Source of the DNA: Deltaproteobacteria bacterium
GTDB taxonomy: Bacteria; Myxococcota; Myxococcia; Myxococcales; Anaeromyxobacteraceae
Length of the DNA: 64,000 nt
Assembly (NCBI GenBank): GCA_016214955.1
Contig: JACRMN010000012.1
Location: 558,001 to 622,000, forward strand
Direction of reading: 5' to 3'
Shown piece after piece: positions 9,271 to 17,849 of the stretch; the first letter of the stretch is position 1, and each line of letters starts with the position of its first letter. A program made the position numbers and the translations under genes. Under the pieces are notes generated by a model, which was given only the letters and a program-made list of their open reading frames with translations, did not search any database and was not told the DNA's origin.

Positions 9271-11396
9271 GCGCCGGCCCCCGCGGTGCTGCCCACCGGC
9301 AGGCGGGTGACCAGCGTGCCCACGCCACGGTCGGTGAAGAGCTCGGCGATCACCGTGTGGGGCGTGCGGCCGTCGAGGACGTGCACCCGCTCCACGCCTC
9401 CCTCCAGCGCCGCCAGGATGGCGCGGGCCTTGTGCTTCATGCCGCCGGTGAGCGAGCCGGCCTCCATGCGCCGCACCAGGTCGGGGGCGGTGACCTGGCG
9501 GACCAGCTCGCCGTCGGGCGCCGACTCGAGGATGCCGGGCACGTCGGTGAGGTAGATGAGCTTCTTGGCACCGAGTGCCGTGGCCACCGCCGCGGCCACG
9601 TCGTCGGCGTTGATGGAGAGGCTGCCGCCGTCCTCACCGAGGGCGATGGGCGAGATCACCGGGACGTAGCCGCCCTGCAGCAGCATGCGCAGGAACTCCT
9701 GGTTCACCTCGGTGATCTCGCCGACGTGGCCCAGGTCGCGCCCGCTCTCGTGGGACTTCTTGCGGGCCCGCAGGAGCTGGCCGTCCTTGCCCGAGACACC
9801 CACGGCGCCGGCGTTGCGGGCGTTGAGCAGCGCCACCAGCTCCTGGTTCACCTTGCCGGAGAGCACCATCTCCACCACCGGCAGGCTCTCGTCGTCGGTG
9901 ACCCGCAGGCCGTCGACGAACTCGGAGCGCTCGCCCATGCGCTCCAGGGTGCGGGTGATCTCCTGGGCGCCCCCGTGGACCACCACCGGCTTCAGCCCCA
10001 CGCGCTTCAGCAGCGTCACGTCCTCGGCGAAGGCGGCCTTGAGGCTGTCCTTCACCATGGCGGCGCCGCCGTACTTGATGACCGCGATCTGGCCGGAGAA
10101 GGCGGAGATGTACTTCAGGGCCTCGACGATCAGGGTGCGCTTGAAGGCCGGGCTGTAGTTGGCGACCCGGTCCTCCTTGGTGACCATCCCGTCCTTCTGC
10201 TGCACGATCATCGAGGTGTAGTCGGCGTTGATCTTCACGTAGTCGTAGCTGAGGTCGCAGCCCCAGGCCACGGCGCGGGCGGCGCCGTCGGCGAGTTGCA
10301 CCAGCACGTCCACCCGCGGCTCGCGCATCTTGGCCTTGAGCGCCTCGCGGTCGATGTCGAGGGGCGCGCCGTTGCCGAAGACCGCCACGCCCTGGAGCGC
10401 CACCCGGGCGCGGAACGGGTCCACCGGCCAGCCCTGCGAGCCGGCGCGGGCGCCCACCGTGGAAAGCACCCGGCCCCAGTTCGGGTCGGCGCCGAAGAGG
10501 GCGGCCTTCACCAGCGGCGAATGGGCGATGGAGCGGGCCAGGTCGCGGGCCGCGGCCTCGGAGGGCGCGCCCTCCACCACCACCTCCACCGAGCGCGTGG
10601 CCCCCTCGCCGTCGGCCGCCACCGCCCGGGCCATCTCGCCGAAGAGGTCGGTGAGGGCGTTCACCAGCACCTCGAGGTCGGGACCGGGCTCGGCGATGCG
10701 GGGGTTGCCGCAGAGGCCGTTGGCCAGCACCAGCACGCAGTCGTTGGTGGACATGTCGCCGTCCACCGTCACCATGTTGAAGGTGGAGGCCACCGACCGG
10801 ACCACCGCCTCCTGCAGCAGCCTGGGCGTGACCGCGGCGTCGGTGGCCACCAGGCAGATCACCGTGGCCAGCTGCGGGGCGATCATCCCCGAGCCCTTGC
10901 AGATGGCCGAGATGGTGGCCGCCTTGCCGCCCAGCACCACCTCCCGGGCCGAGAGCTTGGTCCGGGTGTCGGTGGTCATGATGGCCTCGGCGGCCTGGTC
11001 GGCCCGGTCGCCGAGCTGCTCCACGAGCTGAGGCACCGCCGCCACCACCTTCTGCACCGGGAGCCGGGCGCCGATGACGCCGGTGGAGGCGGTGAGCACC
11101 GCCCGCTTCTGGATGCCCAGCGCCCCGGCCACCGTCCCGCGGATCACCTGGACGTCGGCCAGTCCCTCGGGGCCGGTGAGGGCGTTGGCGTTGCCGGAGT
11201 TGGCGACGATGGCCCGCATCCCCTCGGCGGGCACCCGCGGGCGCGCGTCCTGCACCGGCGCGGCGCTGGCGGTGTTGGCGGTGAAGACGCCGGCGGCGGC
11301 GGCCGGCACGTCGGAGACGATGAGCGCCAGGTCGCGGCGCGCCGGCTTGAGGCCGCTTGCCACGCCGGAGAAGCGGAAGCCCCGGGGAATCTTCAT
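9267..11396 (-). CDS. argJB: Bifunctional ArgJ-ArgB fusion: ornithine acetyltransferase + acetylglutamate kinase
   Basis: 709 aa in one uninterrupted frame. Residues 1-395 are a complete ArgJ, ending with DYVKINADYTS as ArgJ proteins do; self-cleavage should occur at Ala177-Thr178 in KGSGMIAPQLAT, giving an alpha chain and a beta chain. Residues ~415-700 are a complete ArgB: AVIKYGGAAM (phosphate loop), VVVHGGAQEI, VSGKDG, SINADDVAAA and LTGGMKHKA. ArgB is usually encoded separately, so the processed product would be an ArgJ alpha chain plus an ArgJ-beta/ArgB chain. HGGA replaces the usual HGGG. Together they transfer acetyl groups to glutamate and phosphorylate acetylglutamate. The gene abuts argC (no gap) and overlaps argR. 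Confidence 0.9.
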   Translation of the reverse strand: MKIPRGFRFSGVASGLKPARRDLALIVSDVPAAAAGVFTANTASAAPVQDARPRVPAEGMRAIVANSGNANALTGPEGLADVQVIRGTVAGALGIQKRAVLTASTGVIGARLPVQKVVAAVPQLVEQLGDRADQAAEAIMTTDTRTKLSAREVVLGGKAATISAICKGSGMIAPQLATVICLVATDAAVTPRLLQEAVVRSVASTFNMVTVDGDMSTNDCVLVLANGLCGNPRIAEPGPDLEVLVNALTDLFGEMARAVAADGEGATRSVEVVVEGAPSEAAARDLARSIAHSPLVKAALFGADPNWGRVLSTVGARAGSQGWPVDPFRARVALQGVAVFGNGAPLDIDREALKAKMREPRVDVLVQLADGAARAVAWGCDLSYDYVKINADYTSMIVQQKDGMVTKEDRVANYSPAFKRTLIVEALKYISAFSGQIAVIKYGGAAMVKDSLKAAFAEDVTLLKRVGLKPVVVHGGAQEITRTLERMGERSEFVDGLRVTDDESLPVVEMVLSGKVNQELVALLNARNAGAVGVSGKDGQLLRARKKSHESGRDLGHVGEITEVNQEFLRMLLQGGYVPVISPIALGEDGGSLSINADDVAAAVATALGAKKLIYLTDVPGILESAPDGELVRQVTAPDLVRRMEAGSLTGGMKHKARAILAALEGGVERVHVLDGRTPHTVIAELFTDRGVGTLVTRLPVGSTAGAGA

Positions 11397-12431
11397 CTAG
11401 CCCCCCAGGAGATCGAGCCCGAGGGTCTCGTCCCAGCCCATGGCGCAGTTGAGGGCCTGGACCGCCTGGCCGGCGGCGCCCTTCGTGAGGTTGTCGATGG
11501 CCGAGACCGCCACCGCGGCGCCGGCCCGCTCGTCCACCGCCAGCCCCAGGTGGGCGCGGTTGGTGCGGACCACGTCCTTGACCGCCACCTTGTCGGCGGC
11601 CAGCAGGCGCACGAAGGGCTCGCCGGCGTAGGCGCCGTTCCAGGCGGACTGGAGCGCCGCGGCGCTGGCGCCGGGCAGGAGCCGCAGGGCGCAGGTGGCC
11701 AGGATGCCGCGCCGGATCGGCACCAGGTGGGGCGTGAAGGAGATGGGGCCGCAGCGCCCGGCGAAGCGGCGCACCGTCTGCTCGATCTCGGGCACGTGCT
11801 GGTGGCGGGCCAGCCGGTAGGCGCGCAGGTCCTCGTCGACCTCGCAGAAGCTGTAGTCCTCGCTGGCCTTGCGGCCCGCGCCGGAGACGCCGCTCATGGC
11901 GGAAACGGCGATGCCTTCGGCGGCCACCAGCCCGCTCTTCACGAGCGGCGCCAGCGCCAGCGCCGTGGCGGTGGCGTAGCAGCCGGGGTTGGAGACCAGG
12001 CGCGCGCCCCGGAGCCTCTCCCGCTCCAGCTCCGGCAGGCCGTAGCGGGCCTCGGCCAGGGCCGCCGCCTGGCCGTGGGTGAAGCCGTACCAGGCCGGGT
12101 AGAGGGAGGCGTCCTCGAGCCGGAAGGCGCCGGAGAGGTCGACCACCCGCAGGCCGCGGGCCAGGAGCTTCGGGCCCAGCTCCAGGCTCACCTCGGCCGG
12201 CGTGGCCAGGAAGGCGATCTCGGCCTGGGTCGAGGCGGCGTCGGCCAGGGCCGAGTACCGCAGCGCCGCGGCCGGGCCGCCGAGGGGCAGCCGGTCGCCG
12301 GCCGCCTCCTGGGCCCAGCGGTCGGAGTACAGCGAGACCAGGCGCAGCCGGGGGTGGCGGGCGGCGTAGCGGGTCAGCTCCAGGCCGGAGTAGCCCGAGG
12401 CGCCCACGATCGCGATGGAATGTTCATGCAT
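11397..12431 (-). CDS. argC: N-acetyl-gamma-glutamyl-phosphate reductase ArgC
   Basis: 344 aa. NADP-binding N-terminus (IAIVGASGYSGLEL), catalytic Cys151 in VSNPGCYATA, and the C-terminal HQHVPEIEQ segment of type-1 ArgC enzymes. It reduces acetylglutamyl phosphate, the product of the ArgB half encoded immediately downstream. First gene of argC-argJB-argR. The ATG is the only sensible start (MHEHSIAIVGASG) and lies only ~2 nt from the transcription start predicted from the promoter, so the message may be leaderless. Confidence 0.94.
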   Translation of the reverse strand: MHEHSIAIVGASGYSGLELTRYAARHPRLRLVSLYSDRWAQEAAGDRLPLGGPAAALRYSALADAASTQAEIAFLATPAEVSLELGPKLLARGLRVVDLSGAFRLEDASLYPAWYGFTHGQAAALAEARYGLPELERERLRGARLVSNPGCYATATALALAPLVKSGLVAAEGIAVSAMSGVSGAGRKASEDYSFCEVDEDLRAYRLARHQHVPEIEQTVRRFAGRCGPISFTPHLVPIRRGILATCALRLLPGASAAALQSAWNGAYAGEPFVRLLAADKVAVKDVVRTNRAHLGLAVDERAGAAVAVSAIDNLTKGAAGQAVQALNCAMGWDETLGLDLLGG

Positions 12432-12436
12432 ACCGG

Positions 12437-12450
12437 TGCATGAGAATGCA
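12437..12450 (-). promoter_or_regulatory. ARG-box-like operator
   Basis: TGCAT-GAGA-ATGCA is a perfect inverted repeat with the TGNAT-N4-ATNCA layout of ArgR boxes. It covers the -10 element of the argC promoter. A second overlapping inverted repeat (TCATGCA, 6-nt spacer, TGCATGA, 12424-12443) crosses the argC start codon, so two operator sites may be arranged side by side. Confidence 0.65.
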
Positions 12451-12468
12451 CGCGGCGGCGATTGTCAA
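12440..12468 (-). promoter_or_regulatory. Sigma-70 promoter of argC-argJB-argR
   Basis: On the minus strand a perfect -35 TTGACA (12468-12463), a 17-bp spacer, and -10 TCTCAT (12445-12440). Transcription should begin near 12433, beside the argC ATG at 12431. The ARG-box-like operator overlaps the -10, a classic steric-repression arrangement. Confidence 0.65.
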
Positions 12469-12491
12469 CGATCGAGGGTGTGGAGAAAGGC

Positions 12492-12519
12492 AGAGGGGCC
12501 GGCGGGAACCGGCCCCTCT
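12492..12519 (-). terminator. Intrinsic terminator of the tRNA-Leu gene
   Basis: Eleven-bp perfect GC-rich stem (AGAGGGGCCGG / CCGGCCCCTCT) with a 6-nt loop, 30 bp past the tRNA 3' end, followed on the minus strand by CCTTTCT. It separates the tRNA unit from the arg operon. Confidence 0.75.
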
Positions 12520-12548
12520 CACCAGCCTTGCTGCTGGAGCTGCCAGAG

Positions 12549-12632
12549 TGCCCAGGAGAGGACTCGAACCTCCACGGCCTTGCGACCGCTAGACCCTGAA
12601 TCTAGTGCGTCTACCAATTCCGCCACCTGGGC
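12549..12632 (-). tRNA. tRNA-Leu (anticodon CAG)
   Basis: 84-nt type II tRNA. Acceptor stem GCCCAGG/CCTGGGC with discriminator A; D-arm region GGCGGAATTGGTAGACGC; anticodon stem-loop CTAGA-TTCAGGG-TCTAG giving CAG, which reads CUG, a major leucine codon in this window; long variable arm; T-loop TTCGAGT. The CCA end is not encoded (CTC follows). Confidence 0.96.
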
Positions 12633-12643
12633 GAAGCGGGGGC

Positions 12644-12673
12644 TTTATCGGATCGGAGGAGGGGGGCTGTCAA
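12644..12673 (-). promoter_or_regulatory. Sigma-70 promoter of tRNA-Leu
   Basis: Minus strand: perfect -35 TTGACA (12673-12668), 18-bp spacer, -10 GATAAA (12649-12644), ending 11 bp before the mature tRNA 5' end. Confidence 0.65.
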
Positions 12674-12774
12674 GGTGAAGGGGGTGGGCGGGGCGGGCCC
12701 GGGCCGCGCACCGGGCCTGCCGCCCGGACCGGGGAGCGCCGGCGGCCGCGCTTGCGCCCCCCGGACGCGGCACC

Positions 12775-12780
12775 TACGCT
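12775..12780 (+). promoter_or_regulatory. TANNNT -10 element (TACGCT) for a leaderless transcript
   Basis: TACGCT ends 7 nt before ATG 12788 and no ribosome-binding site is visible. This is the spacing of leaderless -10 elements; see the related finding. Confidence 0.35.
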
Positions 12781-12787
12781 CCCGGTC

Positions 12788-13198
12788 ATGCGCCCGCCCG
12801 GCAGGCTGCTCCTCCTCGCGCTGGCCGCGGCCGCCCCCGCCTGCAGGTCCTCGGCGCCGTACACCGTGCCCTCGGCCCTCCTCAACAGCGCCATCGCCGT
12901 CGGGGCCGCCGCCCACCAGCGCGCCGAGGGCGGCTGCTACGCCACCTGCACCGCCGGCATGGCCTGCAACCCGAAGAACGGCTACTGCGAGCCGGTGCCG
13001 CTCTGCGGCACCTGCCGGCCGGGCGAGGCCTGCACCCAGACCGAGGCCGGCTGGCGCTGCGCGTCCCCGGGGACGCCGGTCATCGACCTGGAGCGCGGTC
13101 CGCCGCCCGCCGCGCCGGGCAGCGCGCTCCCCGGCGTCTCGCCGGCCACCGGGAAGCCGCCGCCCCCTCCGGCGGAGCAGAGGCCGGGGACGCCCTGA
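12788..13198 (+). CDS. Cys-rich lipoprotein of unknown function
   Basis: 136 aa from ATG 12788. The first 22 residues form a lipoprotein signal (LLLLALAAAAPAC, lipobox ending at the Cys). Residues ~55-95 are Cys-rich, with eight Cys in pairs (GGCYATCTAGMACNP, PLCGTCRPGEACTQ) that resemble small disulphide-bonded EGF-like units. The C-terminus is Pro/Ala-rich and probably disordered. Expected location is the outer membrane or periplasmic face. I do not recognise a named family. Convergent with the DUF3014 gene. Confidence 0.75.
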   Translation: MRPPGRLLLLALAAAAPACRSSAPYTVPSALLNSAIAVGAAAHQRAEGGCYATCTAGMACNPKNGYCEPVPLCGTCRPGEACTQTEAGWRCASPGTPVIDLERGPPPAAPGSALPGVSPATGKPPPPPAEQRPGTP

Positions 13199-13222
13199 CC
13201 GGACGAGCGCGCCGCGCCCTCG

Positions 13223-14014
13223 CTACTTCTTCCCCGCCGCCGGCGAGATGCCGAGCGCCTCCGAGACCTCGCGGGCCTTCGCCTGGACGGCCGCGGTGTT
13301 CTTCGGCCCCATCCGCAGGAGCTGCTTCTCCACGTCGCCGAGCACCTCCAGCTTCTGGTCGGCGTACGCGAACATGGTGCCGCCCGCCTCCACCACCTCC
13401 ACCTCGCCCCTGGGCACCGGCGTGCGCAGCACGCGCGCCAGCAGCCGGGCGGTGGCCTGGTCGAGCGAGCCCTGCGGGTAGCCGAGCGCCCGGTAGGCCC
13501 CCTCCACCAGCGGGTGGAGCGCCTGGTAGGCGCGGGCCAGGGCCTTCGCGTCCACCGAGGCCACCGCCTCGGCGAAGCGGTCGTAGCGGGCGTAGCTCTG
13601 CGCGCTGGGGTAGAGCTTCCGGCCGCGGCGCTCGACCTGGAAGGCGCCCTCGGGCTTCGCGCAGGAGAGCAGCTTCGCCGGGACGACGCCCTCGGAGAGC
13701 CCCTCGGTGAGCTGGGCCCAGCGGCGGGCCGGCTCGTCGCCCGAGAGGCAGGCGCGGTAGAGCGGGTGGGCCGAGATGGCCTGCAGGAGCGCCGGCACGG
13801 CCGAGGCGTCGGGTGCCGGGGTCGCGCCCGGCGCCGGCGCCGCGGGCCCGGCCGGCGTCGCCGGGGCGGCCGGCGCGGCGGGCGGAGGCGCCGGCTTCTG
13901 CAGCAGGCGCCAGGCGAGGAATCCGCCGAGCCCCAGCACCACCACCGCGGCGGCGACGAGGTAGGGGGCGCGGCTCGGTGGCGGGCGGGAGAAGGGTGCG
14001 GGGGTCTCGGACAT
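13223..14014 (-). CDS. DUF3014 membrane-anchored protein
   Basis: 263 aa from ATG 14014. One TM helix at ~16-36 (YLVAAAVVVLGLGGFLAWRLL), then a 40-residue Pro/Ala linker, then a domain matching DUF3014: SYARYDRFAEAVASVD, AYQALHPLVEGAYRALGYP, EVLGDVEKQLLRMGPKN. The domain would face the periplasm. Function of the family is unknown. An earlier in-frame start at 14176 adds only biased residues and is not preferred. Confidence 0.8.
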   Translation of the reverse strand: MSETPAPFSRPPPSRAPYLVAAAVVVLGLGGFLAWRLLQKPAPPPAAPAAPATPAGPAAPAPGATPAPDASAVPALLQAISAHPLYRACLSGDEPARRWAQLTEGLSEGVVPAKLLSCAKPEGAFQVERRGRKLYPSAQSYARYDRFAEAVASVDAKALARAYQALHPLVEGAYRALGYPQGSLDQATARLLARVLRTPVPRGEVEVVEAGGTMFAYADQKLEVLGDVEKQLLRMGPKNTAAVQAKAREVSEALGISPAAGKK

Positions 14015-14226
14015 GAAGGCCTCGTGGGGCGCCGGCGCGGGAAGGGACCGCGCCCATGATGCACCAACCGAGCGGGCAGCGGCGCACTTCCCCCCGCCCG
14101 GGACCCGCCGGCACCGGCCCACGCGGGGTTCGACGGGCAGTGCACGCCGGATTCGCGGCGCGACACCCCGTCTCACCCGGCGGCGCCCGGCCCCGCGGTG
14201 GAGCGGTGGCGGCGGCGTCCCTCGGC

Positions 14227-14232
14227 TATCAT
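14227..14232 (+). promoter_or_regulatory. -10 element TATCAT, leaderless spacing
   Basis: TATCAT matches TATAAT at five of six positions and ends 6 nt before ATG 14239, with no ribosome-binding site between. No clear -35 is seen. Confidence 0.45.
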
Positions 14233-14238
14233 CCGCGG

Positions 14239-14883
14239 ATGCTCGCGCAACTCGCTGCGCTCCTGCTCGCCCAGGCCGACCCCGTCTCGCCGCTGCCGCT
14301 CGCTCCGCGCCCGGTGCTCTCGCTCCTCGGCGGGGAGCAGCTCGGCGTCGGCGACTCGCTGGCGGCCGGCCAGGCCGGCTACGCCACCGTGAGCGCCGCC
14401 TACGCCCAGGGACTGGGCCAGGCCGACGTGGGGGCCGAGCTCTCCCTCGCCTGGACCACCGGCGAGGTGACGGCGGCCGGCCTCGGCAGGCGCACCCTCT
14501 GGCGCAGCGGGACCTGGTCGCTGGGGCTGCGCGCCCGCGCCGGCCTCTACCTCGCCCTCGGCCCCTCCTTCGGCCGCTACGCTCACCGCGGCGACACCGG
14601 TCTCCTGCTCGCCCCGGGGCTGGCCCTCTCCACCGCGGCGGGCGCTGCGCAGGTGGGCTTCGGGCTCGACCTGCCCATGGCCGTCACCTTCCGCCGCGGC
14701 GGCGGCACCTGGATCTCGCCGGTGCTCTCGGCGACGGTCGAGGTGCCGCTGGCCGGCGACCTCTCGGCCGGCGCGCGCCTCTCGGTGGCCCGGCGCTGGG
14801 ACTCGGGCGGCGCCCCCGGCGCGCTGCGCTCGGCCGACAACCTGGGCGAGCTGCTGCTGCTGGTCGCATACCGCATCCTCTGA
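14239..14883 (+). CDS. Small exported protein, outer-membrane beta-barrel-like
   Basis: 214 aa from ATG 14239. A short hydrophobic N-terminus (LAQLAALLLAQA) acts as a signal peptide. The rest alternates polar and hydrophobic residues in ~10-residue strands with Gly/aromatic turns (WSLGLRARAGLYLALG, VGFGLDLPMAVTF, DLSAGARLSVARRW), and the C-terminus LLLLVAYRIL is like the last strand of a barrel. An 8-stranded barrel is plausible. No family recognised. Confidence 0.65.
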   Translation: MLAQLAALLLAQADPVSPLPLAPRPVLSLLGGEQLGVGDSLAAGQAGYATVSAAYAQGLGQADVGAELSLAWTTGEVTAAGLGRRTLWRSGTWSLGLRARAGLYLALGPSFGRYAHRGDTGLLLAPGLALSTAAGAAQVGFGLDLPMAVTFRRGGGTWISPVLSATVEVPLAGDLSAGARLSVARRWDSGGAPGALRSADNLGELLLLVAYRIL

Positions 14884-14965
14884 GCTGCGGGACCTGGCGC
14901 CGGGGTGTCGCGACCCGGGGTCCCGGCGGACCCCGATCCAAACCCAGTCACCCCGCTCGCCGGGG

Positions 14966-14981
14966 AGGCGCGACCCTTGCT
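14966..14981 (+). promoter_or_regulatory. Sigma-54-like motif before the HDOD gene
   Basis: AGGCGCGACCCTTGCT matches TGGCACG-N4-TTGCW at the invariant GG and GC with 12-bp spacing and shares the ACCC spacer of the receptor promoter at 8661. The predicted start (~14992) is only 2 nt before GTG 14994, which would leave no leader, so the match may be fortuitous or the start codon different. Confidence 0.35.
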
Positions 14982-14993
14982 TGGGAAGGTGCC

Positions 14994-16223
14994 GTGCATT
15001 CCGCTCCCGTCGCCCCGCGCCCGCAGCCGCCCCAGCCCCTCGACCTCGACGCCGCCATCGTCGACGTCGTCGGGCGCGGCGCCGTCAAGGTCCCGCCGTA
15101 CCCGGCCGTGGCCATGAAGGTGGACAAGCTGGTGAAGCGCGAGGACTACGGCCTCGACGAGCTCACCAAGCTGGTGGCCTCCGACCAGGCGCTCGCCGCC
15201 GACGCCCTGCGCTGCGCCAACTCGGCCTTCTTCTCCCGGGGCATGCCGGTGACCTCGCTGGTTCAGGCCATCACCCGCATCGGGGGGAAAGAAATGGCGC
15301 GGCTGGCCATCGCCTCCGGCCTGGGCGCCCACGCCCGCGCCCCCGGCCCGCTGGCCTCGCTGAAGCGGCGCATCTGGCTCGACGGCCTGGCCGGTGCGGC
15401 GCTGTGCCAGGAGCTGGCGCGCAAGCGGCTGCTCGACGTCGAGGAGGCCTTCGTCTGCGGCCTGCTCCACGACTTCGGACGGATGATCGCCGTGGCCTGC
15501 GTGGAGGAGATCCTGGCCGCCCACCCCGGCCAGCGGGCCATGCCCCTCGAGTACTGGCTCGGCGTGGTGGACAGGTACCACGTGGAGCTGGGCCTGGTGC
15601 TGGCGGCCAAGTGGGACCTGCCGCAGATGGTCTCCGACGTGATCTCGCTGCACCACACCGATCCGCAGGGGGCCGAGGAGCCGCGGATGGTGGAGCTGGT
15701 GATGGCCGCCGACGAGGTGGTGCGGATGCTCGGCGAGAGCATCTCCCTCACCGCCGAGGACCTGGGCGCCATCTCGCTCCTCAGCGGCCCGGAGTGCGAG
15801 CTGGTCTCGCGGGTCCTCGACAGGCTGCCGGCCTTCATCGCCTCCTTCGAGGGCGACGCGCCGGCCGCGGCCCCGGGCCAGAGCCTGGTGGAGGCCGAGC
15901 TTCCGCAGGAGGAGGGGATGGCCGGTCCCCGGCCCGTGGACTTCCCGGTGGAGATCGTCGCCGGCCGCGACAGGCGGGTCTACCGGGCCATGGGCATCGC
16001 CACCAACAACCTCATGGTCAACGGCCCGACGCCGCTGCCCGAGAACGTGCTCCTCCAGGTGGAGCTGCGCTCCGACCCGCCCATCAGCTGCTGGGCCAGC
16101 GCCAAGGTCTCGTGGCCGGAGAACGGTGGCCACACCGTCCTGCTCCAGCCCTTCGCCCTCAACGGCAAGGCGCACGAGTCCTGGAAGGAGATCCTGCGCA
16201 AGACCGTGGAGCCGGCCGGCTAG
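14994..16223 (+). CDS. HDOD-domain signalling protein with C-terminal PilZ-like region
   Basis: 409 aa from GTG 14994, preceded by GGAAGG. Residues ~25-235 are an HDOD domain: VKVPPYPAVAMKVDKLV, ASDQALAADALRCANSA, GLLHDFGRMIAVA, LVLAAKWDLPQMVSDVI. HDOD proteins are non-catalytic relatives of HD-GYP phosphodiesterases found in signalling networks. Residues ~310-405 (RPVDFPVEIVAG, NNLMVNG, PISCWASAKVSW) look like a degenerate PilZ beta-barrel without the Arg motif. A regulatory adaptor role is likely; the partner is unknown. Confidence 0.82.
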   Translation: MHSAPVAPRPQPPQPLDLDAAIVDVVGRGAVKVPPYPAVAMKVDKLVKREDYGLDELTKLVASDQALAADALRCANSAFFSRGMPVTSLVQAITRIGGKEMARLAIASGLGAHARAPGPLASLKRRIWLDGLAGAALCQELARKRLLDVEEAFVCGLLHDFGRMIAVACVEEILAAHPGQRAMPLEYWLGVVDRYHVELGLVLAAKWDLPQMVSDVISLHHTDPQGAEEPRMVELVMAADEVVRMLGESISLTAEDLGAISLLSGPECELVSRVLDRLPAFIASFEGDAPAAAPGQSLVEAELPQEEGMAGPRPVDFPVEIVAGRDRRVYRAMGIATNNLMVNGPTPLPENVLLQVELRSDPPISCWASAKVSWPENGGHTVLLQPFALNGKAHESWKEILRKTVEPAG

Positions 16224-16231
16224 CCGTCGCG

Positions 16232-17638
16232 CTACCAGCGGGCCAGGCAGGCCACCGCCGCCGTGCAGGTCTGATCCACCGACCGCATGCGCCGCAGCAT
16301 CTCCACGCCGTCGACCACCGCCGTCACCCGGGCCTGGGCCGGAAGCTCCCGGCCCTGCCTGTCGATGAAGAGCACGGTGGGCTGGCCGACGATGCCGTAC
16401 TTCTCGTGGATGGCGTCGACGGCGGCGGCCACCCGGGCGTCGTCCATCACCTGGGTGGAGTTGTCGATCTTGAGGAGCACGAACTTCTTCGCCTCCTCGC
16501 GCACCGCCGGGTCGGCCCAGGCGGTGTGGTCGAGCTCGATGCAGGCGGCGCACCAGTCGGCCCAGAAGTCCACCAGCACCGGCTTGCCCTCGGCGCGCGC
16601 CAGGGCCAGGGCCCGCGCCTCGTCGTTGACGATCCAGGGCAGCCCGTCCTCCCTGGCCAGCGCCTCGCGCCGGGCCGCGCCCGAGCCGACGGCGTAGACC
16701 ACGGCCAGCACCGCCAGCGCCACGCCCAGCCCCTTGGCCAGCCGGTGGCGCGCCGGGCCGCCGAAGCTGAGGTCGAGGGCGCCGAGGAGGAGGCCCAGGG
16801 CGGCGGCGGCGGCGGCCCAGAGCACCGCCTGCGGTGCCGGGGAGAAGACCGCGCGCAGCGCCGGGAAGGCGTCCTTGGCGAAGAGGCCGGCGGCGGCCAG
16901 CAGCGCCACGCCGAAGAAGCTCTTCACCGTCTCCATCCAGGGGCCGCTCTTGGGCAGCGCCACCGAGAAGGCGCCGATGAGGAAGAAGAGGAGGCCGATG
17001 CCCAGGGCGTAGACGAACATGATGCCGGCCCCGAAGGTCACCGAGCCCTTGGCGGCCACGAAGGCCAGCGCCGCGGCCAGCACCGGGCCGGTGCAGGGGG
17101 CGGCGATGATGCCGGCCACCAGCCCCATGCCCAGCGCCCCGGCGTAGCCGGTGCCGCCCACGCTGCTGAGCCGCGCCTGCCAGGAGGCGGGGAGGGCGAG
17201 CTCGAAGGCGCCGAACATCGAGGCGGCCATGGCGGCCAGGACCAGCGCCACGAACCCCACCGCCCAGGGGTTGGTCATCACCGTGCCGAACGCCTTGCCG
17301 CCGAGGGCCGCGGCCACGCCCAGCGCCGTGTAGGTGGCGGCGATGCCGAGGACGTAGAGGAGCGAGAGGGCCACCGCCTGGCGGCGGGTGCGGGCGCTCC
17401 TGGCGCCGAAGATGGAGACGGTGATGGGGATGAGCGGGTAGACGCAGGGCGTGAGGCTGGTGAGGACGCCGCCGGCGAAGGCGGCGCCGAAGGCGAGGGC
17501 CGAGCCCTCGGCGAGGTAGCGGCCGAGCCCGAGGTCGGTGGCCGCGCCGGTGGAGCCGGTGAGCGAGAGGGCGGGGAGCCAGGCCACCAGCGCGAAGGCG
17601 GCGGCGGCGAGGGGGAGTCGGGTGAGCAGCTTCTTCAT
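16232..17638 (-). CDS. dsbD: DsbD-type thiol:disulphide interchange protein lacking the N-terminal domain
   Basis: 468 aa from ATG 17638 (GAAGGACG upstream). After a signal/TM1 the membrane domain has the two DsbD cysteine motifs, [13 protein letters not shown] and [12 protein letters not shown], within about eight TM helices. The C-terminal ~130 residues are a thioredoxin domain with WCAAC ([17 protein letters not shown]) and the cis-Pro in GQPTVLFI. The usual N-terminal DsbD-alpha domain is absent; only ~35 residues precede the first Cys motif helix. It would move electrons from cytoplasmic thioredoxin to periplasmic targets such as DsbC or cytochrome c assembly factors. A TACGAT -10-like hexamer lies ~33 nt before the start. 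Confidence 0.9.
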   Translation of the reverse strand: MKKLLTRLPLAAAAFALVAWLPALSLTGSTGAATDLGLGRYLAEGSALAFGAAFAGGVLTSLTPCVYPLIPITVSIFGARSARTRRQAVALSLLYVLGIAATYTALGVAAALGGKAFGTVMTNPWAVGFVALVLAAMAASMFGAFELALPASWQARLSSVGGTGYAGALGMGLVAGIIAAPCTGPVLAAALAFVAAKGSVTFGAGIMFVYALGIGLLFFLIGAFSVALPKSGPWMETVKSFFGVALLAAAGLFAKDAFPALRAVFSPAPQAVLWAAAAAALGLLLGALDLSFGGPARHRLAKGLGVALAVLAVVYAVGSGAARREALAREDGLPWIVNDEARALALARAEGKPVLVDFWADWCAACIELDHTAWADPAVREEAKKFVLLKIDNSTQVMDDARVAAAVDAIHEKYGIVGQPTVLFIDRQGRELPAQARVTAVVDGVEMLRRMRSVDQTCTAAVACLARW

Positions 17639-17735
17639 GTCCGGCACCACGTCCTTCGGACCACTCTCGAGATCGTACCAAGAAAAAGTCCTGCCGGCGC
17701 GCCCGGTTGGAGCTGCGGCGCCCCGCGCCCCTCCC

Positions 17736-17765
17736 TTGTCCGGCACCGGCCCCGCGGGATATATC
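17736..17765 (+). promoter_or_regulatory. Promoter of the isc operon
   Basis: -35-like TTGTCC (17736-17741), 18-bp spacer, -10 TATATC (17760-17765), ~85 bp before iscS. It is the only AT-rich patch in the divergent dsbD-iscS interval. No IscR-type operator was recognised. Confidence 0.5.
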
Positions 17766-17849
17766 GATCCCCCGCCTCCCCCGCATCGACGCCGCCCGGG
17801 GCCGGGCGTTACATCCTCGAGGCCCGCCCCGTTGGAGACCCCGGAGGCC

